Program-made: the position numbers and the translations under genes
Origin: Hofstenia miamia
Taxonomy: Eukaryota > Xenacoelomorpha > Acoela > Hofsteniidae
DNA: 51,561 bases
Direction of reading: 5' to 3'
Assembly: GCA_900660155.1 (NCBI GenBank)
Contig: CABFPE010000212.1
Coordinates: 280,096 to 331,656 of the forward strand
Notes under the pieces: model-generated
Seen by the model: the letters and a program-made list of their open reading frames with translations, nothing else
The model's database searches: none
What the model was told of the DNA's origin: nothing
Shown here: piece after piece, positions 29,401-38,231 of the stretch
Numbering within the stretch: the first letter of the stretch is position 1
Layout: each line of letters opens with the position of its first letter

Positions 29401-31135
29401 GTAAACTTGTCGTACATTAGATAGTTAAACCGATACAAGGCGTACCTCAAACAGTACCCGGCAATTGAGAACATGGAAGCAAAAGAATGGACATTTTCAG
29501 CACCTCATTTTTTCACCACGATGAATATAGTATCATTTTCTTTGGTTTGGAATTTTGTTTTGTTTCAGAAATACAAATTTTTTGTTTCTCTAAGATCTCA
29601 TTTAAATTAATTCGCATGCAGATTCATACGTCGAGCGTACCAGGTTGTATGGGCTAGAAGTCCACAGAATTTTAGTCCGTGTTTAAAATATTTGCTGAGA
29701 TATCTTTTTGATATTGATGATATTGCTAAGAGATATCCTTTGGATAGGCTAATACAGTTGTGCTATGTTGAATACTCAGAAATAGACATAGGCCGAAAAT
29801 TCAGGCCTAAGCTCGGCCCGCGTAAATTAATGCCAAATCGGCCCATTATTATATTATTGATAAAAAAATTTTTCAAATTTCTTGGCTCCTTACACCAATA
29901 TTTGCTATGATAGAAATATGGAATAAAATCTACATACTGATATTGAATATCATAAGCTAAAAAATTGCATGATACTAGTGTAAGATTTCAAAATCTGAAT
30001 TATATTTTCAACACATTTTCACTAGCTGCATCTACGTTGACTTACATGCACTGGTGCGCAATTGTAAGTTTTTTCTAAATTTCAGTGCATTCCTTTGGTC
30101 CAAACCCGCCCTACAAGTCCTACGTCCATATCTTTATATACTTAAGATGCATATAAATTGTAAATAGTAAATTCAGAGTTCAAATGCAATAAATTTCTGT
30201 GTGAAGATAAGTGGGAATAAACTGAATTTTTTTCGCAAAAATTCTCACATATGGGAGCAGGGGAAGATAGTTGTGGGATGGGATCAAAAGCTGTGCTCCC
30301 ACGGCCTGTCTGTTAATGCTCAATTTACTCAACTGCTATATTCTCGCACAGAAGACCCGAGTTTAGTGTGTCACATATCAGAATTCAGCATTTCTACAAT
30401 ACCTGCCTCATCAACATAGGGTAAAATCGGGTAAATCCGACAGTAAANTTTGCCACAATTAAAAATCCTACATGTCCATATGTTAGTAGCCTAAATCCGA
30501 CACATTATCGTCTAATTCCGGCAGTCAGTACACGTTGCTAAGCAATTGAGGATATTATTATATTTAGAAGAAAAAATGTTTCTAATTGTAAGCTGTGTTT
30601 ATTTCAAGTAAATCTATGGACAAAAAAGCATAAAAGTATATAAACAGTCTTCGCATATGAAAGTATTGAAATTAATAAGATTGGAGAAGAAGCGAACACT
30701 TCAAACTATTATTAGGGTGTCTATACTTAATAATATACATACCAGAATACAACTGCAAACTCTCGCATTAAGACTATCGATAATGATGAACACATGTAAA
30801 CGATATTATTTATACTGCCGGATTTAGCCTACTGTCGGAATTAGCCGACTTTACCCTAATCACAAAAAGCACATCATTTACTCCAAGAATTATTCACTTT
30901 TTTGTGTAGAAAAGTTCTAAATCTTGAAAAATAATAATAGTTAAATATAAACCTAAAATTAAACCACGTATTGAAATATTGAAAAATAAGAGTTCTGTGA
31001 ATTTTTAAAGAAATTTGTAATTCACACATATTTGACACTCACTTCAAAGCTTAAAATAAGAATGATGTATTTTAGAGAATATAATTAAATTGACTTACAG
31101 AGAAGTAGACCAATCTTTGCCACAGTTTTCGCCAT
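9393..31135 (-). CDS. Nicotinic-type Cys-loop receptor subunit, complete nine-exon gene
   Basis: Membrane pentameric ligand-gated channel subunit, 422 residues, spliced from nine exons: 31135-31099, 29043-28883, 27619-27575, 27522-27416, 27180-27034, 19553-19285, 11838-11695, 10056-9910, 9604-9393. All junction phases agree and the summed length (1269 nt) is exactly 423 codons. Order: signal peptide (1-22), extracellular domain with loop A WNP at 108-110 and Cys-loop C149-C163 (CGIDATNFPRDIQIC), TM1 about 242-266, SEK at the pore mouth (269-271), TM2 272-290, TM3 about 305-325, a short M3-M4 loop, TM4 about 388-412. E270 (-1') and L280 (9') favour a cation channel; no PAR anion motif. There is no CC pair in loop C and no loop B Trp, so it is a non-alpha or orphan subunit. 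Introns hold many transposons; exons are intact. Confidence 0.9.
9910..10056 (-). CDS. Cys-loop receptor exon 8 (TM3)
   Basis: Acceptor AAATTTTAG, two bases completing Gly304, then ALVLFNVALITFAIFATVVI (TM3) and QKLHRSMPKRRLPAKMRS, matching the nAChR L-H-H-R-S-P ... M-P-x-W-V-R pattern at the start of the M3-M4 loop. Ends in phase 1 at GTATTT. Confidence 0.9.
10176..10203 (-). ncRNA. Solo hammerhead-like motif in receptor intron 7
   Basis: Minus strand: CTGACGA, one base, a 5-bp stem GAGTG/CATTC around AAAAA, then GAAGC. After it, GCAT-AA-ATGT gives a 4-bp stem III (one G-T pair) followed by C, a GUC cleavage triplet. This is the layout of the short-stem-III hammerheads of Penelope-like elements. 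No PLE coding sequence is adjacent, so it may be a leftover terminal repeat. Stem I is not clear. Confidence 0.45.
10465..11460 (+). pseudogene. hAT transposase relic, CGGBP1-like zinc-finger type
   Basis: Degenerate plus-strand DNA-transposon coding region inside intron 7. In order: a BED/CGGBP1-like finger CHQCALSF ... SSHVAPHIQGKKH near 10465-10540; DLAEVCIDAGLLISGFQNYS then LRTFLEKALEEHYPQ (10627-10735), typical of these hAT proteins; LLSVLDLAGVNKPYLIDIQA near 10865-10920; LLLTDGASHN near 11065-11095 and YPDLVHITCYRHMV near 11120-11160; then SLLAQWLLKNILRKIP near 11265-11310. Several stops and frame changes interrupt it, so it is dead. It runs opposite to the host gene. Terminal inverted repeats were not identified. 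Confidence 0.8.
11695..11838 (-). CDS. Cys-loop receptor exon 7 (end of TM1, pore-lining TM2)
   Basis: Short internal exon between AAATTTAG and GTAAGA, starting after phase 1 and ending in phase 1. Encodes VSMSLIFIPLQNSEKLTLLV then TILLAQNMNLIVLSDKVP and SSLHFPLFG, the TM1 end, pore TM2 and the TM2-TM3 linker (compare GEK-x-T-L ... SE-x-x-P-x-T-S-x-x-x-P-L). An alternative acceptor nine bases upstream also keeps the frame, but only the chosen one gives exactly the family spacing of 21 residues from the TM1 LP to the end of SEK. Confidence 0.87.
12127..13800. mobile_element. Possible non-autonomous hAT-like element with TGGAAAT-rich ends
   Basis: The left end reads CAGGGTTGCATGTGGAAAT. Near 13790 the sequence AGGCAAATCTG is its imperfect inverse. 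Both end regions are rich in TGGAAAT. A CAGGGTTGC terminus is common in hAT elements, but the right end is weak, no 8-bp target duplication is clear, and the interior contains half of an assembly redundancy. Low confidence. Confidence 0.3.
13118..13617. repeat. Segment A, first copy of an assembly redundancy
   Basis: This 500-bp block recurs, apparently base for base, at 14040-14539, which is bounded by single N characters on both sides. Best read as one locus represented by two overlapping contigs. Confidence 0.85.
13912..14038. repeat. Segment B, first copy, ending at an N inside a palindrome
   Basis: This 127-bp block recurs at 14541-14667. The first copy stops at the N at 14039, within the left arm of the palindromic MITE, as expected if a hairpin ended the contig. 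Confidence 0.85.
14040..14539. repeat. Segment A, second copy between two single-N gaps
   Basis: Duplicate of 13118-13617, framed by N at 14039 and N at 14540. The 294 bp that separate A from B in the first copy are missing here, replaced by the N. Confidence 0.85.
14541..14667. repeat. Segment B, second copy
   Basis: Duplicate of 13912-14038. Here the sequence continues through the complete palindromic MITE. Confidence 0.85.
14641..14829. mobile_element. Near-perfect palindromic MITE (CCCCGTTTACACG ends, TA target)
   Basis: Arms of 83 nt (14641-14723 and 14747-14829) are reverse complements with three mismatches, around a 23-nt loop. The ends are CCCCGTTTACACGTGACATG and its inverse, flanked by TA on both sides. 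Low arm divergence suggests a recent insertion. It lies in intron 6 of the receptor gene. The superfamily is not certain; the TA target fits mariner-like and some other groups. Confidence 0.85.
14990..16690 (-). mobile_element. LINE relic (RT end and C-terminus), interrupted by a nested LINE
   Basis: Minus-strand non-LTR retrotransposon, 5'-truncated. Parts in order: RT motif GVPQRTILGPQFFSLYVNDL at about 16655-16590; LSVNPSKTELCVMSPF ... VESFKYLGETIDNKLNYSSH at 16450-16310; then, after the nested insertion, NSKMKSMLVTSLVLSHYRYC at 15480-15415 and LWNNLPIEIKRIKSHRTFKC near 15140-15085, the usual LINE C-terminal pattern. Frames are broken in several places and the YADD box is not intact. Family within the Jockey/CR1/L2 side not assigned. 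Confidence 0.85.
15543..16279 (+). mobile_element. LINE 3' fragment nested in the minus-strand LINE
   Basis: Plus-strand insertion carrying the C-terminal part of a LINE ORF2 (15590-16153): KIKKMASGVRYLYHLRNVS, LLNSFCLSHFQYC, then KIWNNLDHEIKMEINYKKF. These match the same protein region as the host LINE but with different sequence. The 9-bp string CAATAAATT flanks it (15534-15542 and 16280-16288), a likely target-site duplication. The open frame of 187 codons suggests this copy is younger than the one it entered. The tail includes a CA-repeat near 16170-16205. Confidence 0.82.
16691..17957. other. Intronic stretch with a short GC-richer patch
   Basis: No coding exon or element recognised. 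A GC-richer block at about 17519-17610 stands out from its surroundings but has no readable domain and no Pol III box B. Confidence 0.55.
17958..18500. mobile_element. PIF/Harbinger-type MITE with repeated TGATAAAAGTCGATAGT units
   Basis: The left end GGGTGTGTTCCCACTATCGA and the right end are inverted copies over about 28 bp, flanked by TTA (17955-17957 and 18501-18503). A 3-bp TTA target with G-rich ends suggests PIF/Harbinger. The 17-mer TGATAAAAGTCGATAGT occurs at 18003, 18049, 18130 and 18472, with a variant near 18355 and an inverted copy at 17970-17986 in the left end. No transposase inside. Confidence 0.75.
18680..18723. repeat. (ATT)n microsatellite
   Basis: About fourteen uninterrupted trinucleotide units in intron 6. 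Confidence 0.95.
19285..19553 (-). CDS. Cys-loop receptor exon 6 (loops B and C, start of TM1)
   Basis: One base completes Ser166, then LQSQSYENTDF aligns with the nAChR stretch after C163 that normally has the loop B Trp (S-W-T-Y-D-G); here S-Q-S-Y-E-N. PNEEWHLLE matches the GEW motif before loop C. Loop C carries no adjacent cysteines. MRLQRRPEYYVHILVLPSLC leads into TM1. The donor chosen is G/GTAATT in phase 1 within TM1; reading further would leave the family pattern. Confidence 0.88.
20204..21610 (-). pseudogene. Second hAT transposase relic, CGGBP1-like, minus strand
   Basis: Minus-strand relic in intron 5. From 21600: a zinc-finger region IIVLCDFCPTSFRVAKTSHV then CDHVISAIHQKGVEIKQ; LDAGLPFDAFTTKNVESF near 21390-21340; YYGILIGELCDTVNQCYLLD then NSAIVQQAIFSALSKIGALD (21200-21030); NIIHVTCVSHMLNRI near 20955-20905; and FPIPVDTRWETWL near 20830-20785. 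This is the standard order of CGGBP1-like hAT transposases. Stops and frame changes are frequent. TAGTGATGTGCGG at about 20203-20215 resembles a hAT terminus (CAGTGATGTGC) at the 3' side; the other end was not found. Confidence 0.8.
20402..20444 (+). repeat. Short interstitial telomere-like repeat
   Basis: GGTTAGGGTTAGGG followed by degenerate TTTAGGG and TTTGGG units: two clean and a few imperfect copies of TTAGGG inside the hAT relic region. Confidence 0.7.
21620..23735. other. Intronic stretch, nothing recognised
   Basis: AT-rich intron 5 sequence. A GC-richer patch at about 22780-22860 has no readable product. Confidence 0.55.
23740..24860 (+). mobile_element. LINE relic with endonuclease and RT pieces
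   Basis: Plus-strand non-LTR retrotransposon with internal losses. AILLQETKL (23758-23784) and GGGKLLTYVEKSW (near 23880-23915) mark the APE endonuclease. FTPIAVMKVTARCLDSFVMD then THQCAYRRKRSTMDALLHTV (24565-24722) mark the RT start, followed by LTLDYSSAL near 24775-24800. The region between is shorter than in intact elements, and stops break the frames. Jockey/CR1/L2-like; family not assigned. Lies antisense in receptor intron 5. Confidence 0.82.
24861..26100. other. Intronic stretch, nothing recognised
   Basis: AT-rich, no exon or element supported. Confidence 0.55.
26175..26600. repeat. TTAGGTGTTTTACCTAA hairpin repeats around a scaffold gap
   Basis: Several copies of a short hairpin unit TTAGGTGTTTTACCTAA and half-units occur at about 26195-26405. 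A 55-N gap (26452-26506) follows. After it, the same block (GTAGGTGTTTTACC ... AATAATTT and AT run) appears again at 26507-26598. The copy across the gap suggests that the two contig ends overlap. Confidence 0.7.
27034..27180 (-). CDS. Cys-loop receptor exon 5 (Cys-loop)
   Basis: Begins with one base that completes Ile117 after acceptor TTTTTTAG. Contains EFMMNDGTVIIKDI (inner strands, loop E region) and CGIDATNFPRDIQIC, a Cys-loop with exactly 13 residues between cysteines and the F-P-x-D signature. Ends in phase 2 at GTAAGT. A 7480-bp intron follows, filled with repeats. Confidence 0.92.
27416..27522 (-). CDS. Cys-loop receptor exon 4 (loop A)
   Basis: Encodes GYQLAHIRWDPMEYGNISRI then RVSEMIWNPAIHIKE. 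This aligns with the nAChR core W-x-P-x-x-Y-G-N-I-x-x-I-R-V-P-S-E-M-I-W-x-P-D. The exon is 107 nt in phase 2, three less than the canonical 110, explained by loss of the Pro in VPSE. Loop A has WNPA rather than WxPD. The intron before it is only 52 bp; the donor is GTATGT. Confidence 0.9.
27575..27619 (-). CDS. Cys-loop receptor exon 3 (45 nt)
   Basis: Encodes NEKENTIDVRLKERC, flanked by TTTTTTAG and GTAAGT. The exact 45-nt length and 0-0 phase match the classic nAChR exon 3 (the DEKNQ...WLKQ segment). The usual Trp of loop D region is not present here; the exon ends in Cys. Confidence 0.87.
28883..29043 (-). CDS. Cys-loop receptor exon 2 (N-terminal helix, first strand)
   Basis: Acceptor TTTTTGCATTAG precedes the exon. 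It encodes residues 14-66, including SEQKLKVYLTKNLVKYTIPP, the N-terminal helix and the linker equivalent to Y-x-K-x-x-R-P in nAChRs, and CDLKLVNILQV, the first beta strand. It ends in phase 0 at a GTAAGT donor. A second acceptor nine bases further in (CTTCAG) would also keep the frame and shorten the signal peptide by three residues. Confidence 0.83.
30419..30856. mobile_element. mariner-type MITE in receptor intron 1
   Basis: A 438-bp element with inverted ends: GGGTAAAATCGGGTAAATCC at the left, and the right end reads back as GGGTAAAGTCGGCTAATTCC. Both are flanked by TA (30417-30418 and 30857-30858), the Tc1/mariner target. The unit (T)AA-T-CCGAC recurs inside near both ends. One N lies at 30449. 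No transposase frame. Confidence 0.8.
31099..31135 (-). CDS. Cys-loop receptor exon 1 (start codon, signal peptide)
   Basis: ATG at 31135-31133 encodes MAKTVAKIGLLL and one further base before a perfect GTAAGT donor (31098-31093). That base plus the first two of exon 2 make Phe, so the hydrophobic signal core continues as LLLFSSVIIPLIV. The start is chosen because it is the only ATG that gives a signal peptide and agrees with the phase of exon 2. Intron 1 is 2055 bp. Confidence 0.75.
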
Positions 31136-31599
31136 AATTGATAGTAAACACTTTTTGAGGAAACTATTTACCTTAGATAAACTTCAACTCTCAAAATTAT
31201 TTAGCGTGCCCTTTATTCCTTCAACTCAAAGTGAAATTCGATTCAGTTTCGTAGAATAAAGGCTTTCTAATTCGTTTATTAGGAAATAATTACAGTTTAA
31301 AAATTTCTTAGATATTCATTTTGGTGTTAAGTTTACATTAGAGTTTTTGAATGGCAATCATGTGCGTTATGTTTATGAAAATTACAAGCTTCCATCTCAC
31401 ACGTGAATAACAACAACAGCTACAACAAAAAGATTTTTTCAATTTTACGGGGCTAAAGCAAATATAATTTTTAAATAAAATAACTTAATAATAATAAAAT
31501 ATTAAAAAGAGCAGAAAAACCATCTACAAAATATAAAAAAAGAAAAAGAATATTTAAAATTGAATGAAGAACAAGAGAGGACCAGAAGTGGGAGTGGCA
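31136..31599. other. Upstream flank of the Cys-loop receptor gene
   Basis: Should hold the 5' UTR and promoter of the minus-strand receptor gene. No TATA box or initiator can be singled out in this AT-rich DNA. Confidence 0.4.
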
Positions 31600-33230
31600 A
31601 GAGGACTTAAATTGTGAAGAAGTTCAGAAAAAGTCTAAGTGATGAGAAGTAATCAGGAAGTTAGTAATAGCAATAATGCGAATGAAGGAAGAATTTTTGG
31701 AGCACGCTTTGTGAGTGGGTGTTTGATGAAGTATCAGAGTGTCTAGAGTGCGAAAGAGCATAGTGATTATAATCAAAGGGATTAAGACCTTATTTTTTAA
31801 TAATGAGAGTTGAAAAGTCGAAGATCAGTAATTTTAAATTGAAGGATAAGGGGTAATAATAAAGTGAAAGTAGTGCATATTTGTAAGGGAGAGGAGAGAC
31901 ATCCAATTAACGCTTTGCCGTTTAAAATGCTCAAGTAGCGATGTGAGCGCGGAATCGACCAATAAAGAGACGCATAAGACAATATAGTGCATGGAACCGA
32001 GAGGTTGGGATTTTTTTGCTGCGCTGGAAAAAAGATATACTTTCTTACGTTTACATGTTAAGAAGCAGCAGAAAGCGGGGTAGAATCAACAAAAAAAAGA
32101 TTAGCGAAAAATGTGACATGGGCGAGGAAATAACCGACATTAAGCCTTAGTGGGATGAAATTCAAGATGATTAGAAGAAAGACAAATAATGAATTTTATC
32201 AAGAGCAGATTGAATGATAGTGAAAGGGTCAGTACCAAAAGAGTAAATTATACTATCATCAGCATAAAAAGAAATGAGCACATATGAAAAGATCATTAAT
32301 ATAAACAAGAAAAGGAAGAATGGCAAACCGGAAACCTTGAGGCAGAAATAGAAGCAGAAGACGAAAAATGGAAATTAAAACGTGTAACGTGAAATTGGTT
32401 TGATAAATTTAGAAGAGATTGATGAGGGAGTCATCAAATCCAAGGAAGTAGAGTTTCCAAAGAGTAATGGAACTAGAAATTATATGAGGAATAACATCAG
32501 GACTGGTACAAAGAGCCAAAGGAGGCTCAAAAGGGTAAATCCTGGGAGAAAAAGCTAGTATTAAAAGAAGCGACAGAAGCAGTTCAAGTCATTTGAGGGG
32601 TGCATTTATAAATGGATTAGAATTTTAGAATTTTTAAAATAGTGATCAGAAATGAAACTATTTCAAAAGTTAACATGGGAAAGAATATTGATAATTTTGG
32701 ATCTAAAGACAAAGATTTGATCAAGAAGGCTGCAGCAAAATTGGAAATGGTGGCAATATTTTGTTCAAAATAGAGTTCCATGAGAAAATCTAAAATATTA
32801 CTTTCATGAGGGTCAGTGAAATAAAAAAAAATAGAGTTCCATGAGAAAATCTAAAATATTACTTTCATGAGGGTCAGTGAAATAAAAAAAAATAGAGTTC
32901 CATGAGAAAATCTAAAATATTACTTTCATGAGGGTCAGTGAAATCAAAAGACAAGACGACTAGGATGTAATAGGAAGGTTTAATTACCAGCAATCATAAA
33001 AAGAGAAGCAACAGCAAAAGTTAGAATATTCCAACACAGTTGAAGATATGAATTGAAGTATGATTTTCAGATTAGAGTGGGTGATACAGTAAGGACTTTG
33101 GCGAGGAAAGTTATATAAGGAAACAATGATGAGAGAAGGGGAAATGTAGAAGCAATACAGATAAAATAAAATGTAAGGCGTGGGGGAAAAGTTATCGGGA
33201 TAAATGGCAAATTGAGAAAAGATGCAATGA
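31600..33230 (-). mobile_element. LINE relic with endonuclease and RT pieces
   Basis: Minus-strand non-LTR retrotransposon, purine-rich on the plus strand. The end of the endonuclease domain gives ILDFLMELYFEQN near 32820-32755. The RT gives FYADDSIIYSFGTDPFTIIQ near 32272-32215, followed by the helical SALDKI. Weak C-terminal sequence runs to about 31600. Frames are heavily broken. A 61-bp tandem triplication sits in the endonuclease part. Confidence 0.75.
32771..32944. repeat. 61-bp tandem triplication inside the LINE
   Basis: Three copies, nearly identical, begin at 32771, 32832 and 32893 (each starts TAGAGTTCCATGAG). The third lacks its last bases. Confidence 0.95.
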
Positions 33231-36200
33231 AAGCTCCGTCATGCTTTTTATTTGCTAATATTAACTTATATTTGGTGTGTCAGATATGCATCTCAGGAAA
33301 ACAAAATTTGCAAAATGTTTAAATACTTACAGTTTTATAAGAAAAATTGCTAGTAAACGTATTAGTATTTGAAGCTTTGCAAGTAAATTTCAAAGGTTTT
33401 TGCAAGTTTTATGCAATAAAACAAGCCAATAGAAGATTGTGCAAGCTATATTTTAAAAGATTTGAATCATTTTTAAGTTAAAGAAACAGAAAAATGGACG
33501 AAAATTTTTGGCTTTAAATATTTATGTCAGTAAAAATATTAATTAAATATTTGTGAATTTCATATAAAAGCAATTTAAAATGCTCATAATACATATTATT
33601 GCCAGTAATTCAAAAATTGTAATTATAGTAAGGGTTTTTGAAAATTATATTAATAATGAATCTTTAATCAAATCAAAAAAGCAAATTTGAACTCATTCGA
33701 CCATGGCCATTTTCTTTTAATATTTATATGATACTGGTTTATTTTAACAAAACTTTCTCAATGAATATTTTGAAATTTGGAAATCTATGTATTCTAGATG
33801 TATAAAAATATCTAGCTATTAGAATGTACAAAATACTAATTTATACCTGATGAATTAATTAAAAACTTTACATATAATGTTGAACCATTACAACTATGAA
33901 ATATGTATATTTTCAAGGATTAATAAGAACTCCATAAGAATAATTTCAAGAGACCAATCATTTTATGAATTTATGGGGGAATTCGAATGATCAAATAGTC
34001 CTAATTGAAACTTACTATTTTTTAAAATTCATATTTGAGTAAATCAATTTATTTATATTCGAGAAAAATAGTAAGCTACAACTTGAAAATGTTTTGAAAA
34101 TGAGGACTTAATATTGAATTACTCTACTTAGTTGCTGTCCACTATAATCTATCATGAACATGTACACACTTAAGTTACTTATGCCATTGATATATTATAC
34201 TACGCAGTCACATAAACAAATAACTCTATCTGTCATAGAGTGGTGGCACATCAAACATGCCTACAACAAGCGCTTTGTGGCTGGAGCTTCTTGGCTAGCC
34301 AGAGCTGGAACTTGATTTTAAGAGGAGCAGTCATGGTAGCTGCCAACATTGATTCACTTCCTTTAGTAAAATTATGATCTTTAAATTACATCAAAACATT
34401 CATTTCCATTTTGCAAATAATAACTATTATTAAAGTGGATTCATCAATGTTCATTGTAAAATCTATGTGTAATTCAGTTTGCAAGTAAGAAGAATTGTTC
34501 TTACAGCCACTAAAAACTTTGATTTTCAATTTTGAAAAAATTGATGCTCGCGACAAAAGAGGTTCAATCTGAAGTGGAGGCCATTATTCAGGGTTGGAAA
34601 TGGGTCACCCCGTGGGTCAGGCAAGCTTAATATTGGGTCAGTCAACAGTGTTGAAATTAATTAAAGTTAAATGCTACATTGAGCAATTTTCGCTGTATGT
34701 TAAATGAAACTTTTTTATTAAATGACAAATAATATATACCAAGATATTTAATTTTCTCACTACTTGCCATCTAGCTATGTGTGAAAACTTTCGTTTGTTT
34801 TTGTGGCATGTTGCCCCTTTCAAACCTAATCTCCATTGGGATTAATGTTGCGATCCATAAAACATAATTTTTCATATTTTAACCTGTTCCATCAAACTAT
34901 TTGTAATTTGTCAGATTGATATCTGTTTGGAGTGCAAACTAGTTTCCTAAATGGGGGCATGGACACATAATTTTGGGGCATTTGCATCTTCAATGCAAAT
35001 TCTAAGGCATACGTTTAAATATTCTGTAACTAAGATACAGTGAAAAATAATATATTGTAATTAAAATATATCAAATGTAAAAGTCATAATGCCATTCTTT
35101 TCAAAGATAGAGTTTATGGCAAAGTGGAAAATTACTTTGCATGAATGATAATGAATAAATTTTTCAAACTTGGACATTCAAACCAATGCCTTTGCTGAAT
35201 AATTTAGTTGTTGCATCCTGGATAAGATCAACATTTTCTGAATTAATCTGTTATCTCTCACACCTCATAGCTAATACTATTAAATCGCCTGTTGAAACAG
35301 ATGTTCTTAGTTCCTTTTCATTATTTAGTTCACCAATTTCTAAATTGGGAAACACTGAAATTGTTTATCCAACATTGATAGTGACATTCTCTAGGATGAG
35401 AAAAAAGCCGAGCTAACACTGTCAACAATTTGGGGAAAAATATATGTTCAGATCACCATCTGAGAGAAATACTTCAGTTGCAGAGAAGATTACTCAAAAA
35501 ATAGGCATAAGGCCTATCAAGACACTTGAATCACAATCCATAGTCTGCATGTGTACAAAAGAACACAGTTCAAATCTAAAAGCCTGTCTTCTGCTTGATA
35601 ATTGTTATTACTTAAATTTTAGTCACTTAGAACAAAGGGTCTTTGGGTTGCTGCATCACTGGGCGGTAGTACAGTGCTAGGTTATTTCACTGGAATATCC
35701 TAAACCTGAGCAAATGCCAGTGCCCATTTATCGCAGCCTACAATTTACTTTCTTAAGGAACATAACCTACTTCTGAATATCTCCAATGCTTCATAGTGAT
35801 TTTAGTACAAACTCTAGTAAATGAAGTTGGTTAATGTATTTTGTTTTGGTAATAGTGGGCTAATTTAGTATTTGTGTTGCTGCCATTTTCATAGAAATAG
35901 AGAAATAATTGTATTATGATAATATTTATGTAATAATAAAATTTCTTGCAATCTTCTCTCCTACAATAACTTCACAGAAATTCAATTTTTTGAGATAATA
36001 TGACATGTCACGAGAAATTGAAAAAAGATTGTTTTTTGAATAATAACTATTGATTATGCATCTAAACCAGATATACCAACTTTTTTTATTGTAGTTGAAG
36101 ATACCCAAATTTAAGCTTAGAGGCCTAAAACTATCTAATAGAATAGAAAAAAATGTAAATATTCTCCTACCCAAATATATTCAAATACAATAAAACTCAC

Positions 36201-36900
36201 AATTATCCAGAAATTTATCTTAAAATGTTATTTTAAAAAATTAATATCAAAGGTATGCAATAGGGTGCATTGGTAGTAAACATAGCATGCCTAACAAATA
36301 ACCACTAATAAATGGTAAAAAAATCATTAAAATTCAATATTATACACAAAAAACTTTAAAATAACAATAATGTCCATTTAATTCAAAAAATCTTGCAATA
36401 TGCACTACTGTGTTATTTGCAGGATGTGTTGTACAAGATGGATCATGTACTAACCAATCATTTATAAATTTATATTTATATTTTCATTAGTTTTAGTTTG
36501 CTTATAAAATCAATGAGGAATTTTTTGGTACCATCTGGCTCAAGCTTTTACAATTAATATAAATGTGATATTCTTGCTATTTTAGATGCCACATTGTTTA
36601 CATGTCTTCTTAAGCTCAAAATGATCAAATGAAATCAATTGATTAAAAGAAAATACAGTTCTAATTTATCTCAGTTCTTTATATGAAATTCACTGACTAT
36701 ATTATGATATTGATTTTGGTGAGGAAAATACCATTAAATATTGTTTGTTATCTGGAAGTTTGATATTCACTCTATGTTTTTTCTTATGTTTATATTGCCA
36801 TCCTCATTGAATAATGGCTGTATAAACAAGTCATGATGGTATGCAATATTTTTTTCTATTCATATGCATTCCTCAAGTGATAGCTGTAACATTGGTGTTA
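33231..36900. other. Long stretch without a recognised gene
   Basis: AT-rich. CAGGGTTGGAAATGGGTCA at about 34590 resembles a hAT terminus, but no partner end was found. Open frames at 35186-35416 and 35444-35680 have no domain I can name; LKACLLLDNC in the second loosely recalls the DNA-transposon DDE motif LLLDN, too weak to call. Confidence 0.45.
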
Positions 36901-38231
36901 GTTCCAGATAGGTAATCCCTATTGGAAACTTTTTCAAGATAGGAACTATGGTGAGTTCATGGGATTTGGTTTTGTGTAGTTGGTCTCACATCCTGTGGGA
37001 GATAGCAAAAGTTCATGTTGGATCTTCTGTTAAGTAGATTGCTATGAGTCATAAGGCTGATTTCACATAGCAGTCTGGTGCACATGTTTCTTCAAAGAAG
37101 GCTTTCTTGAAATCAGCTTTTTTTAGGTATATAGTGATTGTTGGATATTCAATAATAAATATTCATATTGCTAACTTTCTCATTTGTTTACTGTCAGATG
37201 TTTGAACAAGTGTAAATTAATATACCTTGTCTCCCACTATGGGTGGTTCACTTAAGACATCTTTATTGTAATTGTGTACTTGACCTATGTTGCTTTTCTT
37301 ATTGTATGTGCAGATATTTTTGTGTATATCTTTTAAGTCTGTAATGAGATCTTTTACATATTCATTGGTAGCAGATGTTTTGTATTTTTATAGAGCATTT
37401 TTAGTGGCACTGTGGCTTCATAACTGAAGGTAGCATTAAAGGGTGTTTAAGCATTCTACTACACTGTTTGTGGTAAGGTGCTGAATATTTGAGCAAGATT
37501 TCTAGTTGTTGCAACAGTTCTTGCATTAACAAGCCTTTGAATTGTATTCTGTGATCAGCTATGATGGTATACATTGTCCCAAAACACAGTATCCATGTGT
37601 ACTATAGAGCAGTTGATACAGTGTGAGCTGTTTGTTCAGTTATGGATAATATTCTCATGTTTTTAGTGAAGTTATCCACTATAACAAGGACATACTGGTG
37701 CATTTCATTATCTTTGGACAATTGTTCTATGTCCATAAGTAAAATATCATTAGGACAAGATGAAGTTGTTTTTTGTAGCTCATGTGCACTGAGCTGGAAA
37801 GTGAGATGTGTTAGTTAAAATGCACATTGTACATTTGTCAACGATGTTAAAGATGATAGATTTCAGACCAATACATATAAATTATGTGCTTAGTGTACAT
37901 TCTATTTGTATTATGCCTACTTGGCCTTGGTCATGTAATTTTTTGCAATGTCACATTTGTAATGTTCAAAGAGCACAATTTGATTGTGGTGCTTACCTAT
38001 TACAAAGAGAAGACAGTTAGTTTCCAGTTATAGTTATTGAAGTATTTTGACAAAGAGTTATTTAAAGTTGTTTTTCAATCTTTAATTTTGTTTATTATTT
38101 GTCTTAGTTGTGCATCATTTTGTTGCTGTTTGATGATTTCTTTTTCTGAGATCTCTTCCCTTAGATGGATATCCAATATTGGGTGACCTTTACAGTTAGT
38201 ATTAATGTCTGGGAAGTTGTTGTAAGCCTGT

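Noticed and set aside
35444-35680. LLLDN-like stretch suggesting a pogo/Tigger transposase
   Set aside because: Only about ten residues match and no further DDE or DNA-binding segment was found nearby.
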